Origin: JABWAJ01 sp038323375
GTDB lineage: Bacteria > Bacteroidota > Bacteroidia > Chitinophagales > Saprospiraceae
Assembly (NCBI GenBank): GCA_038323375.1
Contig: JBBQGV010000008.1
Span: 32,404-96,403 of the forward strand
DNA: 64,000 nucleotides
Direction: 5' to 3'
The notes beneath the pieces were generated by a model. That model was not told where the DNA came from and made no database searches. It was given only the letters and a program-made list of their open reading frames with translations. Below, piece after piece: positions 44,201 through 52,447 of this stretch (positions within the stretch are counted from its first letter, which is position 1; each line of letters begins with the position of its first letter). Position numbers and translations under genes: made by a program.

Positions 44201-44791
44201 GACTTTGGCCTCGTCCACAATTTCTGGCAACAGGTTTTCTTTGATGAGGGTTTCGGTATGACAAGCAAAAGCCTCTGCGGGTTCCGGATAATCTTTTTTG
44301 TAGTAAGACACGTAGTCGGTCGTATTCCCGGTGCTGTACGGGTCCACAAAATAGCTGCCTCCGCGGCTGTATACCGTTGCATGAAATCCGCGTACCGTCC
44401 AGCCTAAGCGGATGGTAGACAGGGTTTTGTCGTCGCTGACGCCGTGCCAGGTTCCGATTTCAGGGAATTGCGCAGCTAATTCGGGTTCCATCATCTGGTA
44501 GCGGGCAACACGAAACTGCTGAAACCCGCCATCTGGAACCGGCACAGCAAGGATCACTTCTCTTTGCACAACCGGGCGTACGCCTTCATTCGGCGCTGAA
44601 AAAAGAAGGGTTTTTAATGCGCTCGCATCTGCCCGAACGGTTCGGTAGAGATTTGGCTTGATCTGGCGCTCGCCGCTGAGCGGAATAGCCGTTTCCGGAA
44701 TATCGAACCAGATTGGAGTGGGATTATCGTTTTGGGCCTGAGCTATCTGTGTTGCAAAAAAAAGCAAAATGAAAACTGCTGCGTGTTTCAT
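41249..44791 (-). CDS. Reprolysin-like secreted metalloprotease with P domain and type IX sorting domain
   Basis: 1180 residues from the ATG at 44791, which opens on the signal peptide HAAVFILLFFATQIAQAQ; the frame upstream is not signal-like. A propeptide (~20-180) is followed by an M12B/reprolysin-like catalytic domain (~190-430) with the zinc motif VAHEMGHQFGARHTFNNS (HExxHxxxxxH, ~345-362) and met-turn region STIMAYAGICP. Then Ig-like and fibronectin-like domains, a proprotein-convertase P domain (~880-1010) with HSWISDLRITLVSP, and a sorting domain (~1105-1180, LFPNPAQGYCVFES). It should degrade host or matrix proteins outside the cell. Confidence 0.92.
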   Translation of the reverse strand: MKHAAVFILLFFATQIAQAQNDNPTPIWFDIPETAIPLSGERQIKPNLYRTVRADASALKTLLFSAPNEGVRPVVQREVILAVPVPDGGFQQFRVARYQMMEPELAAQFPEIGTWHGVSDDKTLSTIRLGWTVRGFHATVYSRGGSYFVDPYSTGNTTDYVSYYKKDYPEPAEAFACHTETLIKENLLPEIVDEAKVGDCVFRSYRLAVATTGEYSNFHNAEDPSDVDTVLASVVIAVNRVNQVYERELAVRLVLIAGTTSVFYYDPATDPYTNGNGVTMLTENQNNLNLVIGSANFDIGHVFSTGGGGVATLNGPCGTSKARGVTGLSSPVGDPFYIDYVAHEMGHQFGARHTFNNSCDNNRNNNTAMEPGSGSTIMAYAGICPPNIQSNSDDYFHAVNLQEIRDFVSFLGGSTCDTPIPFDNDPPVVNDVPNYTIPISTPFVLSAVATDPDGDPLTYCWEQWDNEIGAVMPPASANMQGPMFRSFSPSSSPHRYFPRLQDLVNNVSPTWEVLSSVTRPLEFRVTVRDFADMTAGCTKEDNLFVNVNAAAGPFLVTAPNTAVTWAEGQMHTVIWEVALTDQAPVSCANVDIFLSYDGGFTYPVTLAAGVPNNGSAQVILPAGATNTARVMVKGAGNIFFDISNTNFTIQLGAPDFAMGATPSSALLCPVGSADFDLEIVSFGGFSDPVTLSVSGAPDNTTVAFSTNPVAPTGSSVLMIGNLAMATPGVYLLTVTGASMGNIKNIPILLTILEVPAAIALTAPANDATDIVLFPTLSWTGDINANGYEWQVSTSPAFSGTVASGTSFGTTAPVSVELPGGTQHYWRVRGLGICGGTGAWSAIRSFTTVPCLVFNSVNVPVSISGIGMPVVNSTLTITENGTLTDVNVVGLSGTHSWISDLRITLVSPNNTEILLFDQPCMDQDNFNLNYDAQAATSTLPCPPVGGGTYRPVGTLNSLNGQEINGVWTLRIEDLQNEDGGQLSTWGIRVCPTAYSGILPVEWLEFQVEAVEQQARLSWATASESNNAGFEVQRQTAQTETFLPIAWIPAQGDGHSRTDYHFTDLETPKGLPVYYRLRQLDHDGQEDYSVIRSLTLPADNQAGWRLFPNPAQGYCVFESNSELMFTEVIVSLVNAQGQVVLQDRFRNPRFELDLTGLPSGIYQVQVQGEGSFWAGRMINLVP

Positions 44792-45003
44792 AGAGACAAG
44801 CTTGTTTAAAAGCATACATAAGAAATTGAAAAAGATCGCGATTGCAAAAAAGCCACTTTTTCTACTTTTTTCAATGAAGGATGTACCACAAGGTAATCCG
44901 ATAGACAAAACAGGTTCGCGATATCAATTATGTTTCAAAGGCAAGGTGTACCTTGCAACTTTTTCAGGGTTTTCCGCTTGTTATTCATTGCAACACCATC
45001 GCC

Positions 45004-45828
45004 ATGAACATTTTAGACACTATTATTGCAGAAAAACACGGCGAAGTAGCTGCCCGTAAAGCAGCTTGTCCACTGCGCGAACTGGAAGCCAGGCCGTTGT
45101 TCAACGCCGAACGCCGCTCCCTGCGCGCTGCTTTGTTGCAGGAAAATACTTCCGGGGTTATTGCCGAGTTCAAGCGCCGTTCACCCTCCAAAGGGGATAT
45201 TTTTGCGGGCGCCGATGCCGTTGAAATTACATGCGGTTACGAAACAGCAGGCGCAGCAGCGCTTTCCATCCTGACCGATGCGCAATTTTTCGGCGGTAGC
45301 AGCGAAGACCTTACCGCCGCGAGAGCTGCCGTCAACATCCCGATTCTGCGCAAAGACTTCATCATTGATGAATACCAATTGGTAGAAGCCCGGGCAATCG
45401 GGGCGGACGCCGTACTGCTCATTGCGGCCAATCTGGAAAAAACGCAATTGCGGTCGCTGGCGGAACGAGCCAAACAACTGGGGTTGGACGTCCTCATGGA
45501 AGTCCACAGCGAGGAAGAATTAGACTGGTGGAATCCATGGGTAGATGCGGTTGGCGTTAACAACCGGAATTTAAAGAATTTTGAGGTGTCGGTTCAAACC
45601 TCTTTTCAATTGTTTGAAAAGATGCCTAAAGAAAGTGTTTGCATTTCAGAAAGTGGGATAGACGACCCTGAATTGGTTTTTGCCTTGAAAAACATTGGCT
45701 TCCAAGGCTTTTTGATTGGGGAGTTTTTTATGAAAACCAACGACCCCGCCGGAAAATGCCGCAAGTTCATTCAGCAGGTTCGTCAATTGGAAGCCCTTCG
45801 AAACGGCGCTATTGCGACTTCGCTTTGA
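45004..45828 (+). CDS. trpC: Indole-3-glycerol phosphate synthase
   Basis: 274 residues from the ATG at 45004. A (beta/alpha)8 enzyme of tryptophan synthesis, closing CdRP to indole-3-glycerol phosphate. Catalytic and phosphate-binding blocks: VIAEFKRRSPSKGDI (Lys, ~53-67), LRKDFIIDEYQLVEARAIGA (~115-134), ADAVLLIAANL, VGVNNRNLKNFEV and CISESGIDDPE. No other trp gene is within the window, so this is an isolated trpC. The C-terminal 20 nt overlap the convergent DUF4442 gene (45809-45828). Confidence 0.95.
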   Translation: MNILDTIIAEKHGEVAARKAACPLRELEARPLFNAERRSLRAALLQENTSGVIAEFKRRSPSKGDIFAGADAVEITCGYETAGAAALSILTDAQFFGGSSEDLTAARAAVNIPILRKDFIIDEYQLVEARAIGADAVLLIAANLEKTQLRSLAERAKQLGLDVLMEVHSEEELDWWNPWVDAVGVNNRNLKNFEVSVQTSFQLFEKMPKESVCISESGIDDPELVFALKNIGFQGFLIGEFFMKTNDPAGKCRKFIQQVRQLEALRNGAIATSL

Positions 45829-46312
45829 AAGACCAGGTAATCTTTACGACCGAAACCACTTCGCCCCCTTCCTGACGACCGGTTGAAATGGCCGTCAAGA
45901 CCTGCGCTTCCCCGCTTGTTATCGCTTTTTGTACCGCAGCGGCAATCGCCTCGCCACCTTCGCAGGTAAAGGTAATGCGGGAGACTGCTTTTTTTACAAA
46001 ACTTGCTTCAACTTGAGTGACGAGCATAGAAACCGGAGTCGTTGCGCTTTGCACAGCCAGAATAGCTAACGTACCGGTTGACAATTCCGCAGCGCCACAT
46101 TGGGCGGCGAAGTAGGTAGAGCGAAAAGGATTTTGCGTCCGCCAGCCTGCGGGAATGCTGGTCACGCCCTGCTGCGGTGTAATGCGCTGAATACGAACGC
46201 CCCAGAAGACAAGGCTGGGCAGTTTTGACCAAAACCAGAGCCACATCTTCCAGGGCGAGTTCAGGTTGCGCAGGATTTTGCTTTGCGCAACCATTGCGGT
46301 ATTGTTTTTCAT
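45809..46312 (-). CDS. DUF4442 hotdog-fold thioesterase-like protein
   Basis: 167 residues. DUF4442 members are PaaI-like hotdog proteins. Recognisable features are LNSPWKMWLWFWSKLPSLVF at the start and FRSTYFAAQCGAAELSTGTL in the middle (~65-84), which contains the active-site region. It may hydrolyse acyl-CoA. It is 39 nt downstream of ilvE on the same strand, so it could be in the same transcript and act on branched-chain intermediates; that is inference. Its 3' end overlaps the end of trpC. Confidence 0.82.
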   Translation of the reverse strand: MKNNTAMVAQSKILRNLNSPWKMWLWFWSKLPSLVFWGVRIQRITPQQGVTSIPAGWRTQNPFRSTYFAAQCGAAELSTGTLAILAVQSATTPVSMLVTQVEASFVKKAVSRITFTCEGGEAIAAAVQKAITSGEAQVLTAISTGRQEGGEVVSVVKITWSFKAKSQ

Positions 46313-46351
46313 ATCAAACTTTTCTTACCGAAAAGTATGCAAGAACGGAAA

Positions 46352-47419
46352 TTACGGCTTAACGATGTAATTCCATCCGTAAATATCCTCTGTATTGCCC
46401 ATGCGAATGTCGGTCAGGCGTTTTTTGATCTGATACATCAACGCATCCGGTTGAATGTTCAGGCGATAAGATTCGCCATGGATGTTAATGTACTCGATGG
46501 GCGCAACGAGGGCAGCCGTGCCGGCACCGAATGCTTCTTTGCACGAACCATCCCGCAGGCGTTGTTCCAGTTCTGCCACCGGCACTTCGCGTTCTTCCAC
46601 ACCATAGCCCATATCTTCGGCCAACGTAAGGATGCTGTCGCGTGTGACACCGTCGAGGATCGAAGAAGACAGTGAAGGCGTTACCACGACATCGCCAAAC
46701 CGGAACATCACATTCATAGTACCCGATTCTTCAATGAAGGAATGGGTTTTGGCGTCGGTCCAAAGCACCTGATCAAACCCAGCTTTATTGGCCAGCATAG
46801 CCGGGTAAAGGGATCCGCCGTAGTTGCCACCGCATTTGGCGTAGCCCGTTCCACCTTCTGCTGCCCGCGCATATTCCGTCTCTACTTTTACTTTTACCGG
46901 CTGGCTATAATAGGGACCTACCGGAGAAGCGACGATCATAAAATAGTATTCATCAGAAGGTTTTACACCCAGACGTGGCTCCGAAGCAAACATAAAAGGC
47001 CTGAGGTACAGAGAAGAACCTTCTGTTTTGGGAACCCATTCGTGCTCAATCGCCACAAACTGGTGCAAGGCATCCATGAATAAATCTTTTGGAACTTCGG
47101 CCATGCACATCCGGCGTGCAGAAATATTGAAGCGCTCGTGGTTTTTTTCAGGGCGGAAAATAGAGATGCTGCCATCAGCCATCCGGAAGGCTTTCATGCC
47201 TTCAAAAATCGTTTGGCCATAGTGCAATCCAAGTGCGAAAGGGCTGAGGGATAAATTGCTGAACGGAACAATGCGTGCATCCTGCCACTCATCGGTGCGG
47301 TATTCGGCAATGAACATGTGATCCGTAGATAGTTTTCCAAATTCAAGTTTAGAGAAGTCAACCTCCGGAACCCGCGATCGGGTTGTTTTTTGAATTTGGA
47401 TGTTGCTGGTAACAATCAT
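46352..47419 (-). CDS. ilvE: Branched-chain amino acid aminotransferase
   Basis: 355 residues, PLP-dependent class IV aminotransferase interconverting Leu, Ile, Val and their keto acids. Family blocks are LHYGQTIFEGMKAFR (~66-80), SLYLRPFMFASEPRLGVKPS (~140-159), the PLP lysine in YAKCGGNYGGSLYPAMLA (~195-212) and EESGTMNVMFRF (~230-242). Cytoplasmic. It follows the EamA gene by 28 nt, suggesting a unit EamA-ilvE-DUF4442 with the MocR gene divergent on the other side. Confidence 0.95.
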   Translation of the reverse strand: MIVTSNIQIQKTTRSRVPEVDFSKLEFGKLSTDHMFIAEYRTDEWQDARIVPFSNLSLSPFALGLHYGQTIFEGMKAFRMADGSISIFRPEKNHERFNISARRMCMAEVPKDLFMDALHQFVAIEHEWVPKTEGSSLYLRPFMFASEPRLGVKPSDEYYFMIVASPVGPYYSQPVKVKVETEYARAAEGGTGYAKCGGNYGGSLYPAMLANKAGFDQVLWTDAKTHSFIEESGTMNVMFRFGDVVVTPSLSSSILDGVTRDSILTLAEDMGYGVEEREVPVAELEQRLRDGSCKEAFGAGTAALVAPIEYINIHGESYRLNIQPDALMYQIKKRLTDIRMGNTEDIYGWNYIVKP

Positions 47420-47447
47420 AATATCAATTTTTGAGTATGAGTATTGG

Positions 47448-48356
47448 TTAAGGAAATTCTATTTTCTGTCGTGCCCGGTAACCCTTGTTCACGATGAAAA
47501 CCCCGCCAACAGTTAGGAGCAAAGCTACCAAAACAGCGGGATTAAATTTTTCACTTAATATCAACCAGCCCAAAAATACGGCTACCAGTGGGTTAATATA
47601 AGCATAAATGGAAACCAATCCAACTGGTAATTTCGACAAAGCGTAAGAGAATGCCGCAAACGCGCCAATTGAACCAAAAATGACCAGATAAATCAGCGCC
47701 CAGATCCCCTCGTCAACAAAACCGTGCCAACGGGAATAATCGTCGAATGCCAAACTGAAAGCAAACAAACCCAAGCCGCCAAAAAACAATTGAAGCCCGG
47801 CATTGGCTAACAAACCACTGTTGCCTGGTTTTTGTTTGGCATAAATACTGCCCAATGCCCAGCTCAGGGTGGCGACGAAAGTCAGCACTATTCCAAACAG
47901 GTAATCCCAGTTGGCCAGATCTGCCACGTTATCCCGAAATACGACAGCCATGCCGGCGCACCCCAACGCTAATCCAAGCGCAATCTGCCAGTTGGGTCGG
48001 TCGCTTTTGGAAGACGACAGGTTGATGATCACGACCCAAACGGGCATGATGGAACAAATCAGGGCAGCCAATCCGCTTGGAATATATTGCTGCGCCCAAC
48101 CCACCAGCCCATTTCCCAAAGAAATCATCAGAATGCCCGGTACAACATAGCGTATGGCGCCTTTTTCAAAAGATAGACGTTCTTTGCCCCATACCACAGC
48201 AATCGTGACTAATAAAATGCCTGCAATGGTTTGCCGGACGGCCGAAAATAAAAATGCAGGAAAGTGGGTGACGCCGACCCTTAGTGCTAAGTAGGTCGTT
48301 CCCCAAACAAAACATACGAAAGCAAGCGCGATGTAAGCTTTTGTAAGCGGCTTCAT
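47448..48356 (-). CDS. EamA/DMT superfamily transporter
   Basis: 302 residues with ten predicted transmembrane helices in two EamA repeats: first repeat FVCFVWGTTYLALRVGVTHF at ~12-31, second starting around LFGIVLTFVATLSWALGSIY at ~154-173. Family members export amino acids or metabolites. The neighbouring ilvE and the divergent MocR regulator suggest an amino-acid (perhaps branched-chain or related) exporter, which is inference. The gene begins 219 nt from the MocR start. The end of the region (48408-48430) has a remnant of a family B repeat end. Confidence 0.9.
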   Translation of the reverse strand: MKPLTKAYIALAFVCFVWGTTYLALRVGVTHFPAFLFSAVRQTIAGILLVTIAVVWGKERLSFEKGAIRYVVPGILMISLGNGLVGWAQQYIPSGLAALICSIMPVWVVIINLSSSKSDRPNWQIALGLALGCAGMAVVFRDNVADLANWDYLFGIVLTFVATLSWALGSIYAKQKPGNSGLLANAGLQLFFGGLGLFAFSLAFDDYSRWHGFVDEGIWALIYLVIFGSIGAFAAFSYALSKLPVGLVSIYAYINPLVAVFLGWLILSEKFNPAVLVALLLTVGGVFIVNKGYRARQKIEFP

Positions 48357-48540
48357 ATCGGGTGTGTGATGGCCGGGTGATTTCCCGAAAGTTAAGACAA
48401 TTTCCTATGCTAAAGAGCAGACACCTACTAAATGGGCGGACAATAAATATCGAATCTACGCAACAGCATATTTGGTTTCAATGTTCCTGCCGCAAAGGTG
48501 AGAAAATATAATTTTGCAAAACAGTTTCAGTTTTTTTATT

Positions 48541-48571
48541 TTTGACCAGATCAGATCATTTTTTATTTTTG
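48541..48571 (+). promoter_or_regulatory. Promoter of the MocR gene, near-leaderless
   Basis: TTTG (48541-48544), 19-nt spacer, TATTTTTG (48564-48571), a full match to the Bacteroidota consensus. Only 4 nt separate it from the ATG at 48576. The spacer contains AGATCAGATCA, a direct repeat of GATCA that could be a regulator site. Confidence 0.75.
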
Positions 48572-48575
48572 TATC

Positions 48576-50003
48576 ATGCAAACTGACCACCTCTACATCC
48601 GCGTAGCTGATCGCATCGAACAGATGATCGCTGAAAAAGTTTGGAAAACAGGCGACCGGCTTCCCTCTGTGCGCATGCTGAGCAAAGAGCAGGGCGTTAG
48701 CTTGAGTACCGCTTTTCAGGCCTATTACCTACTGGAGGGCAAAGGCATGATCGAATCGCGCCCCAAATCTGGCTATTACGTGCGCATAGATCCTGCCCTT
48801 GAACCAGGCGTACCTGCCGCTGGCAAGCCAATCAGCGTAGTAGATCGCACGATCAGCAATGAAGAAATCGTAACTTCTGTTTACAAAGATTTTGAGATCG
48901 GAGAAGCCGTGAACCTGTCCCTGGCAGCCCCCCCGCCGGAGTTGTTGCCCATTGCGAAACTGAATAAATCGGTGGTGCATGCGCTGCGTTCGCATAAAAA
49001 TCACTGCATTGGATACGAACAAATCCAGGGCAATCTTGATTTGCGCAAACAGATCGCCCGGATGGCCTTCAACTGGGGCGGCCAGATTACGCCCGACGAC
49101 ATTGTGGTGACTTCCGGATGCATGGAAGCTTTAGTCCTTTGCCTGAAGGCGGTGACCAAACCAGGCGATACGGTTGCCATTGAAAGTCCGACGTATTTCG
49201 GAATTTTTCAGGCCATTCAAAGTTTGGGGTTAAAGATTGTGGAGGCACCTACCGATCCGAAAAACGGCGTTATCGTGGATCAATTGGAAGCGATCCTGGA
49301 TGCACATGAGGTCAAAGCCTGCCTGTTTGTGCCCAACTTCAACAACCCGCTGGGGAGTTGCATGCCCGACGACCAAAAGAAGCGCTTAGTGGAATTGTTG
49401 ACCCACCGCCAAATCTTGTTGATTGAAGACGATATTTATGGGGAGCTTTATTTTGGCAAACACCGCCCCCGAACTTGCAAGTCCTATGACCGGGAAGGCA
49501 TCGTGCTGCAATGCAGTTCCCTGTCTAAATCACTGGCACCGGGCTACCGCGTCGGATGGGCTATTCCGGGGCCGCGCTACTTGGCCGAGGTCAACCGCCT
49601 GAAACTCGTCCACAGTGTGACCAGTGCGACTTTGCCCCAGGTGGCAATGGCGCATTTTTTGGAAAACGGTCGGTACGAATACCACCTCAAAGCCATGCGC
49701 AAGGCCCTGCATACCCAATCGCTCCGCTACCGCCAGGCGATCCAGGAATATTTTCCGGCCGGAACGCGCATGACCTGCCCCGAAGGCGGCATGGTGCTGT
49801 GGATAGAATTGGATGCCCAAATAGACGCTTTCCACCTGTATAATGTAGCGCTGCGCCGGCAGGTTTCAATCGCGCCGGGACAAATGTTTTCGGTTCACAC
49901 GCAATACCGGCATTATATTCGGGTGAGCTTTAGCCGGCTTTGGGACGCGCAGGCGGAGGAAGGGATTCGGGTGTTGGGAGCTTTGGTAAGTGAAATGAGC
50001 TGA
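48576..50003 (+). CDS. MocR-type transcriptional regulator (GntR HTH fused to aminotransferase)
   Basis: 475 residues. An N-terminal winged helix-turn-helix of the GntR class (~1-75; DRIEQMIAEKVWKTGDRLPS, then SVRMLSKEQGVSLSTAF) is joined to a PLP-dependent fold type I aminotransferase domain (~110-470) with the PLP lysine in SSLSKSLAPGYRVGWAIPGP. MocR proteins sense amino acids or vitamin B6 and regulate neighbouring genes. It is divergent from EamA/ilvE, which suggests it controls them. Also note the near-leaderless promoter at 48541. Confidence 0.93.
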   Translation: MQTDHLYIRVADRIEQMIAEKVWKTGDRLPSVRMLSKEQGVSLSTAFQAYYLLEGKGMIESRPKSGYYVRIDPALEPGVPAAGKPISVVDRTISNEEIVTSVYKDFEIGEAVNLSLAAPPPELLPIAKLNKSVVHALRSHKNHCIGYEQIQGNLDLRKQIARMAFNWGGQITPDDIVVTSGCMEALVLCLKAVTKPGDTVAIESPTYFGIFQAIQSLGLKIVEAPTDPKNGVIVDQLEAILDAHEVKACLFVPNFNNPLGSCMPDDQKKRLVELLTHRQILLIEDDIYGELYFGKHRPRTCKSYDREGIVLQCSSLSKSLAPGYRVGWAIPGPRYLAEVNRLKLVHSVTSATLPQVAMAHFLENGRYEYHLKAMRKALHTQSLRYRQAIQEYFPAGTRMTCPEGGMVLWIELDAQIDAFHLYNVALRRQVSIAPGQMFSVHTQYRHYIRVSFSRLWDAQAEEGIRVLGALVSEMS

Positions 50004-50021
50004 TTAGCATCCATTCAGTCT

Positions 50022-50145
50022 GGTGTCCGATCTTTAGCGTTTGAGCGCAAGGCATGTGAAGGCTCAAAAACGGGAGCCTATTCGCATAAGTGACCGTTTT
50101 TGGGTCGAACATAACGCAGCTATCGAATGCTAAAGACAGACACTA
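50022..50145. repeat. Family B palindromic element, copy 3
   Basis: Starts GGTGTCCGATCTTTAGCGTT and ends CTAAAGACAGACACTA, same orientation as copy 1. It fills the gap between the convergent MocR (ends 50003) and lipoprotein (ends 50149) genes. Interior ACGGGAGCC, TTTTTGGGTCGAACATAA and GCAGCTATCG match copy 1. Confidence 0.85.
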
Positions 50146-50148
50146 AAC

Positions 50149-50565
50149 CTATTCCACCACGATCCTGATTTTATAATCCGCCTGTGGAATTTCACCGGGG
50201 GTCTGTGGGTAAGGCGTCACATCAATCAGGCGCACCGTTTTGCCGAATACGGTAATGGATCCCGGGTCATCCAAGGTATTCAACAAGCCGGTTTGTTCCA
50301 CCTGATCTTGCTTGAACCACAGCTTCACTTCGGCCATACCCGCCCACACGCATACAACATCAAGAGGGCAGCGGCTATCCTGGGTAACGGAATCAAAACG
50401 CACTTCCAGATTGCCGGGAAGCAAGGTGATGGTTTGGCCGTAGGTAAATTGGAGGGTATCTCCAAATGCGGCCTGCTGGTGGTTCGGTACATCCGTTGTG
50501 CGTTCGCATTGCCAGTTCAAACCAACCAGGAAGAGGGCGACGGAAAAAAACATCAATTTTTTCAT
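50149..50565 (-). CDS. Hypothetical lipoprotein
   Basis: 138 residues from the ATG at 50565. The signal peptide is LMFFSVALFLVGLNWQC with the lipobox Cys at ~20. The mature part (~25-138) is beta-rich with two Cys in DSRCPLDVVCVWAGMAEVKL, a pattern I have seen in Bacteroidota proteins where the CPxDVxCVWxG segment holds a disulphide, family unnamed to me. A longer frame from 50643 is less likely. Periplasmic or outer-membrane lipoprotein of unknown role. Confidence 0.75.
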   Translation of the reverse strand: MKKLMFFSVALFLVGLNWQCERTTDVPNHQQAAFGDTLQFTYGQTITLLPGNLEVRFDSVTQDSRCPLDVVCVWAGMAEVKLWFKQDQVEQTGLLNTLDDPGSITVFGKTVRLIDVTPYPQTPGEIPQADYKIRIVVE

Positions 50566-50627
50566 AAGCTTTATCTTTTCTTTATTATCAATACAAGGGT
50601 TGGCGGGAAAAGGTTGGGATTTGATTG

Positions 50628-50665
50628 ATTTGAAAATTTTCAAATTTTCAAATTCTCAAATTCCT
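50628..50665. repeat. AT-rich iterated CAAATTTT/TTTGAAAA repeat at the end of purE
   Basis: GATTTGAAAATTTTCAAATT then TTCAAATTCTCAAATTCC: repeated TTTGAAA/TTTCAAA words with a palindromic centre. Similar stretches occur at 51236-51256, 55922-55956 and 56007-56023. The copy here encodes the last seven codons of purE (EFENLKI) and its stop. Confidence 0.55.
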
Positions 50666-51128
50666 TCACCTTCTCCATCACCTTCTCGGAAAGATTTTTT
50701 TTGAAAGCGATCACCTTTTGTTGCAAAACCGGGTCGTGAACGCCAAGGATTTGCGCAGCGAGAATTCCGGCATTTTGGGCGGCGTTCAGGGCGACCGTCG
50801 CCACCGGCACTCCGTTTGGCATTTGCAAAATCGAAAGTATGGAATCCCAGCCGTCTATGGAGTTGGATGATTTCACCGGCACGCCGATCACAGGCAGGGG
50901 CGATAAAGACGCTGCCATGCCCGGCAAATGTGCCGCGCCGCCTGCTCCGGCAATGATCACCTGGATGCCGCGTTCGTGCGCCGTTTTGGCATATTCGAAC
51001 AAGCGCTCCGGCGTGCGGTGCGCGGAGACAATCGTCATTTCAAAAGTGATGCCCATTTCTTTTAAAAATTCCGCAGCAGGCCGCATAACCGGCAAATCGG
51101 AATCGGAACCCATGATGATGCTGACCAT
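50640..51128 (-). CDS. purE: N5-carboxyaminoimidazole ribonucleotide mutase
   Basis: 162 residues, class I PurE of purine synthesis, which moves the carboxyl group of N5-CAIR to give CAIR. Hallmarks are SIIMGSDSDLPVMRPAAEFL (~3-22), VSAHRTPERLFEYA (catalytic His, ~38-51) and IAGAGGAAHLPGM (~65-77). No purK is adjacent. The tail EFENLKI is encoded by an AT-rich repeat, so the native C-terminus may differ. Isolated gene. Confidence 0.95.
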   Translation of the reverse strand: MVSIIMGSDSDLPVMRPAAEFLKEMGITFEMTIVSAHRTPERLFEYAKTAHERGIQVIIAGAGGAAHLPGMAASLSPLPVIGVPVKSSNSIDGWDSILSILQMPNGVPVATVALNAAQNAGILAAQILGVHDPVLQQKVIAFKKNLSEKVMEKVKEFENLKI

Positions 51129-51262
51129 TGTAGAAAGATTAAAGAAGAAAGTAGAGGTTCGTTGTTTAAATATGATCCGTAATTCCTGTCAAGCGCCAAC
51201 CGTCCACTGTCTCCACCAAATATTCCCAACCCCAATTTTCAAATCTTCAAATTCTCATAAAA

Positions 51263-52441
51263 TCACTCCTGCACTGGTGCCAACCCTTCATCAAAATCCC
51301 GCACATCTATGTATTTGGGCGGAATCACAACTTCGCCGCGCTTGTTGATGAAAGCGATGCCACCATAAACCGCGGCTCGGGCGATGCCATCGCGGAAAGG
51401 CCAGGCCAGTCCAAAAATCGGTTTGGTAATAATGTTGCCGTCTTTGTCCACCAAGCCCCATAAGCGCTGGAACATATAAGGCGCTACGCCCTCCGAAAAA
51501 CTGTACAACTGGTCGAAATTCATTGGCACTACCAGCAGGCCGGTCGCGTCAATACAGCCGTATTTTTCATTGTTTTCCACACACCAGCGGCCTTCTCCGG
51601 CGTACCAGAGCTGGACATAAGCCGGTTCTACCACAAACTTCCCTTTTTTGTCAATCAGCCCCCAAAGTTCCCCTTGCTGAGCGGGCGCAACCCCTTCTTT
51701 AAAATCCTGGGCGCCGTCGAACTGCGGGCGGATGACCATTTTGCCTGAAGCATTTACAAAGCCTGATTTTCCATTTTTCCGCACGCGGGCCAATCCTTCC
51801 GAAAAGGCCCAGACGGCGTCGTATTCAGGCTGTATCAGGTAGCGTCCGGTCGTATCAATGAGGCCGTATTTGCCTTTGTTTTGCACTTTTGCCGTGCCGT
51901 TTTCAAAAGAAGTTGCGTAGTCAAAGGTTGCCGGAATACAGAGCTTTCCGCTGCGATCAAGGTACCCATACCGCTCTTCCTGCCGCACTTTAGCCCTGCC
52001 GCTTTTGAAATCTTCCGCATCTTCCCATGCCAATAGAATCGCGAGGTTTCCGCTATTATTCACAAAACCGGTTTTGTTTTCAAAATTCTGAACCCGGGCC
52101 AGGCCTTCGGAAAAAGACCAGGCACCTTTGTAGGTCGCAGGAATGGCCAATTCGCCGTCGTTGCCAATGAATCCCCATTTGCCGCCAAGGCGCACCACGG
52201 CAAACCGTTCCGAAAACGGGCGCACATCGTCGAATTGCGCGGGAATGACCAAATCTCCTGCCCGGTTGATGTAGCCCCATTTGAATTCAGACACTTCGTA
52301 ATCTTCTTCCGGTGGCGGCAAAACAACCGCTGTTTGCGGCGTCGTTTCCGCTTCGTTCTGATCGGAAGGCCGGTCGGAGCGACACCCTGCAAAAGCAATG
52401 GTGGTCAATAATAAGGTAAACAAGTAATATTTGAAATTCAT
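51263..52441 (-). CDS. WG-repeat lipoprotein
   Basis: 392 residues. Lipoprotein signal YYLFTLLLTTIAFAGC (Cys ~19), then about ten WG repeats of ~35 residues, for example GYINRAGDLVIPAQFDDVRP, GFIGNDGELAIPATYKGAWS and GYLDRSGKLCIPATFDYATS. WG-repeat proteins form beta-propeller-like arrays thought to bind protein partners. Anchored in a membrane by the lipid. It lies 6 nt after the Nudix gene, so they are probably translated from one transcript. Function unknown. Confidence 0.9.
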   Translation of the reverse strand: MNFKYYLFTLLLTTIAFAGCRSDRPSDQNEAETTPQTAVVLPPPEEDYEVSEFKWGYINRAGDLVIPAQFDDVRPFSERFAVVRLGGKWGFIGNDGELAIPATYKGAWSFSEGLARVQNFENKTGFVNNSGNLAILLAWEDAEDFKSGRAKVRQEERYGYLDRSGKLCIPATFDYATSFENGTAKVQNKGKYGLIDTTGRYLIQPEYDAVWAFSEGLARVRKNGKSGFVNASGKMVIRPQFDGAQDFKEGVAPAQQGELWGLIDKKGKFVVEPAYVQLWYAGEGRWCVENNEKYGCIDATGLLVVPMNFDQLYSFSEGVAPYMFQRLWGLVDKDGNIITKPIFGLAWPFRDGIARAAVYGGIAFINKRGEVVIPPKYIDVRDFDEGLAPVQE

Positions 52442-52447
52442 GATCGG

